DNA from: Blattamonas nauphoetae
Lineage: Eukaryota; Preaxostyla; Oxymonadida
Assembly: GCA_033064195.1 (NCBI GenBank)
Contig: JARBJD010000323.1
Span: 16,322 to 80,321, forward strand
Direction: 5' to 3'
DNA: 64,000 bases
The notes below the pieces were generated by a model. It made no database searches, was not told the origin of the DNA, and worked only from the letters and a program-made list of their open reading frames with translations. Shown here in pieces: positions 61,362 through 64,000 of this stretch. How positions within the stretch are numbered: position 1 is the first letter of the stretch; every line of letters starts with the position of its first letter. The translations under genes were made by a program, and so were the position numbers.

Positions 61362-63259
61362 TTAATACAAATTAAAAATTCAAAAATATATTTTCATTCG
61401 TTGCTTTCTCAGTTTCGGTTGTATCACTCAGAAACGAGGATCAATGGGTTCGATCACTCATTTCTCGAAAGTGTTTGTTTCGTTCCGATTCTTCGTGTTT
61501 TAGAATCTCCGGAACTGTAGGATCATCATGGTATGCTCCGTTTTTTGAAGATTCCGGACTTTTGCAGAGATATGCAGGGTTTCAGGATCGGTCGTGGATC
61601 TCGGAACTTTTACGGAAAAACGAGTATGCCGCTTTCATTTCTCTCTTTTTTCAGCTCTGTTTTAACTGTTTTTGATGGAATTGTCACTTCATTTCACTAG
61701 TTACCATCTTTTTTCGTCTCACTTCCGTCTTCGTTTTCTCGTTGTTTACTGTTTTAACCACTTCATTCATGTTTCTTTCACTGTAACTTTTCTCAAATAC
61801 AACACACTAATTCCCGTTTACTGAGTTTTCCGGACTTTTGCAGAGATCCGCCATTCAACGGCTCACTTCATATCTCGGTATTTTTCCGGAAAGTCCAACA
61901 TTTCACATACTTTTTGAATCATTTTGTTGTTTTAAGAGAGATAAACCAGAACACAGACCTAATTTTCACTATTAGTGTCACATTTCACACAGTTTTCACG
62001 ATCGTCAATTTCCTCTCAGTTTCATACTTGCCCGTTTCATTCATGCTTCTTTCGCTTTCTTTTACTCTGTTTTGTGAAAAGTTGATGAAAAGTTGACTAA
62101 AATGATGTGCTAGTGAGTGAGGACAGCCCACAAAATGGAAGTGATGTGAGAAAAATGGAGAGGAGTAATGGTTCAACTCGAGGTGAAATGTGGAGAGAAT
62201 GATGTGAGAAAGAAGGGGCTGAAGTGGTGTTCAAACATGTAAACACAGTCAAAACCTGTGAAATGACGAATCGAAAAGTGAAATTTTGAGACAACTATCC
62301 GACAAAAATTCTGAAAATTTGAGCACACCTTCCTCTAACAACGAGAAAGAAGGCGCAATATGTGAAAATCGGGGCAAAAATCTAATAGTGTGCATGTTGT
62401 GTGAAAACGTTGTGTCAAAACGGTGAAGTGAAGAACCAACAAAATGAAACTAAGGAAATGCGCTATACACCTCGCGTCGACTTATGTTCGGTAAAATGTA
62501 AGCAAACGGAGTAAATGAAGTGAAAGTAGTGAAATGTGAAAATTCATGAAAAGTGTCGAAAAACTTGTGGTGACAAATGTCGAGATCCACCGAATCGTCA
62601 CCTGACGTCAGGGAAGGAAATGGAGTGTAAAATGTTAATAGGGGACGAAAGTGGTCCAGAAAATGATAGTGCTGAAAGTCCAAACCTCCCAGAAAAATTT
62701 CGATTTTGACCATGGATATGGGTCGGATCAAACTTTTTTCAGAAAGTGCTTTTATCGAAATCCTACAAAATGATTTCCGTCGCAATCAAACGTGTTTGAA
62801 CACATTTGAGCCATAAAGCAGTTCATAGTAGCAAAATCGGAACATCCACTTTTCGTCACTTTTGGACCAAAGTTCGGTACGCAGTTCGACGAATTCTCAA
62901 CCGATTTTGATCAAACCTCTTTGATCGATTACCTACGATGTTCCTGAGATTTTAGAATTTTTCAGAATTTTTCGAAATGGTTATCATGTTGGATTTCAGT
63001 GATTTGTGGTCAAAAAGTGAAAAACACACCAAAATTGCCAACATTTTTCGAATGTTGCCAAAATTTGCTTCAAAATTGACACTTTTCACGAGGTCAAAAT
63101 ATTGGACATATTTTAGAATTTAGGCCAAATATTGATGTCATCAAAATGTCATAAATTCCTTTAATACAAGATTCAAAATTGGTCAATCGGCGTTGACTTT
63201 TAGTTTTGATTTCAATGACAATTTCAGATTGGTTCCCAAATCCTTCTACCACTACTTCT
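61224..63259 (-). repeat. Right terminal inverted repeat of Polinton (~2.04 kb)
   Basis: Reverse complement of 33,987-38,594 without the 2.5-kb insertion. It includes a truncated copy of the 129-codon gene's start (61,361 down to ~61,224: M-N-P-T-E-L-Y-K-E-R-R-R-V-C-S-E-Q). The outer part (62,830-63,230) is highly conserved with 34,030-34,440. The inner boundary is 23 bp before the fibre ATG. Confidence 0.88.
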
Positions 63260-64000
63260 CACAATACTGTGACTGATTCATAACGACTACACTCCTTTAT
63301 AGTCTTCTCAAAAGCGAACGATGACCAGAGAATGAAGAAAACAATATGAACGTCAATTTCTCCATCTCACTTTAAATCCTAATTTCCAGCGTTTTTAGAA
63401 AAATCAATGTTTCAGAGTCACCTGGAGTGCCTGGGGATCAAATCGATATCTCATAAAACTTTCCCATATCAGAGTTTTTTCTCCAATTTGTTTTAAAAGG
63501 TTTGTTTCATCATAAAAACAGTTTATGTAGAAAAACCGTCGAAATCGATTGACAGGTTGTTGAGATTTTGCTGAAACGATTTTTGTCTTCGGGAAAAGGG
63601 GTATTCTGTGGTTTTCCCCTGACGCAGGCGTTTCGGCGCGGAACCAATTTGTTTTGTGTGTTCTTGCTACATCTTCACAATCTTGGTTAGAATTATTGAT
63701 TTCCATTCAAAAGTCGACGGTCACAAACAAAACCCAATTGAAGACTCTCATCGCTTGACCTACAGTCAAAGAACGCAAAACGACTGTTCAATCATGTCAT
63801 CCACCAATTCTTGAGGGAAGGTCGATTCTATTCTCAATCATGACAGAAGTTGTTCTGTGCAAGTCAACCCAAGTGAGTGAAACTCGAATGGCGGTGGAAA
63901 ATCTTTCTATTGGACAGATGCAAAAAACTTTAAAAGTACAGACACACATACCACAATGATTTTCAATGCGGACGAAATGGATTATCAGTGCTGGTCCGAA
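63260..64000. other. Right flank of Polinton, nothing supported
   Basis: AT-rich sequence outside the Polinton. One 100-codon minus-strand frame (63,404-63,706) is not convincing. The other half of the capsid gene that abuts the left TIR is not found here. Confidence 0.5.

Larger units (their letters stand above)
33987..63259 (+). mobile_element. Polinton/Maverick element with three nested insertions
   Basis: The ends are inverted: AGAAGTAGTGGTAGAAG at 33,987 and its complement ending at 63,259, with the AG terminus usual for Polintons. The gross length is 29.3 kb. Removing 34,463-36,986, 40,056-40,595 and 53,882-60,524, each with one 8-bp duplication, leaves ~19.5 kb, within the family's usual 15-25 kb. 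It encodes protein-primed polymerase B, integrase, packaging ATPase, two capsid paralogs and a fibre. No 6-bp target duplication is visible (left flank ACATAA, right flank CACAAT). The coding DNA is clearly more AT-rich than the receptor region. No maturation protease was recognised. Frame breaks in polB and both capsid genes suggest an inactive copy, unless they are sequencing errors. Confidence 0.93.

Noticed and set aside
33981-63265. 6-bp target-site duplication for the Polinton
   Set aside because: The flanking hexamers ACATAA and CACAAT do not match, and shifting the borders by a few bases did not produce one.
63404-63706. 100-codon minus-strand frame at the right edge
   Set aside because: No start context, motif or homology to other elements here; length is within chance for AT-rich DNA.
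1-64000. CRISPR array, rRNA or tRNA genes
   Set aside because: The only regular repeats are long coding units. No short direct repeats with spacers and no complete tRNA cloverleaf were seen; the B-box-like text at 49,104 lies within a coding motif and lacks an A box at the right distance.

Overview
The window looks like eukaryotic nuclear DNA from a protist. The standard genetic code works throughout, and genes are long and mostly uninterrupted. There is a receptor-like gene with a huge repeated ectodomain and a C-terminal pseudokinase, alongside hAT, pogo and Polinton/Maverick transposons. The Polinton polymerase resembles, from memory, those of metamonads such as Trichomonas. An oxymonad-type flagellate (for example Blattamonas) is my best guess; this is inference.

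Layout. (1) 1-17,211 is one receptor-like gene, read rightwards and now broken. It starts as a tandem array of ~692-bp units (1-5,317), is interrupted by a 4.6-kb insertion (5,318-9,935), resumes with two more units and a unique ectodomain (9,936-12,395), is split by a 3.0-kb hAT element (12,396-15,428), and ends with a membrane span and a degenerate TKL-type kinase domain (15,437-17,211). (2) 17,892-28,980 holds a small gene, a putative secreted glycoprotein on the minus strand, and a giant P-loop gene in three reading-frame blocks; the small gene looks like a short paralog of the giant one. (3) 29,425-32,304 is a decayed pogo-type transposase whose DDE half is fused in frame to a hAT transposase core. 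(4) 32,840-33,986 is the truncated end of an older Polinton. (5) 33,987-63,259 is a nearly complete Polinton with ~2-kb terminal inverted repeats.

The Polinton is about 19.5 kb once three later insertions are subtracted. Those are a 2.5-kb hAT-like element in its left TIR (34,463-36,986), a 540-bp hAT-type MITE in its DNA polymerase gene (40,056-40,595), and a 6.6-kb hAT element in its fibre gene (53,882-60,524). Removing each with one copy of its 8-bp target duplication restores the host reading frame or the TIR alignment. The Polinton carries protein-primed polymerase B with an HNH module, a retroviral-type integrase, a packaging ATPase, two tandem paralogous double-jelly-roll capsid candidates, several small virion-like proteins and a fibre with an S74 (endosialidase-type) chaperone domain. 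Nearly all its genes have an AT-rich TTTATTTTT-like motif just before the ATG, which suggests a virus-like expression programme.

The recurring theme is one hAT family (ends CAGAC/CAGG, 8-bp duplications, repeated GAGATC near the ends). It has hit the receptor gene and the Polinton repeatedly, carries host-like gene fragments, and in one place has fused to a pogo transposase. Many frames are broken by single-base indels. I cannot tell decay from sequencing error, except where the same indel recurs in several repeat units.
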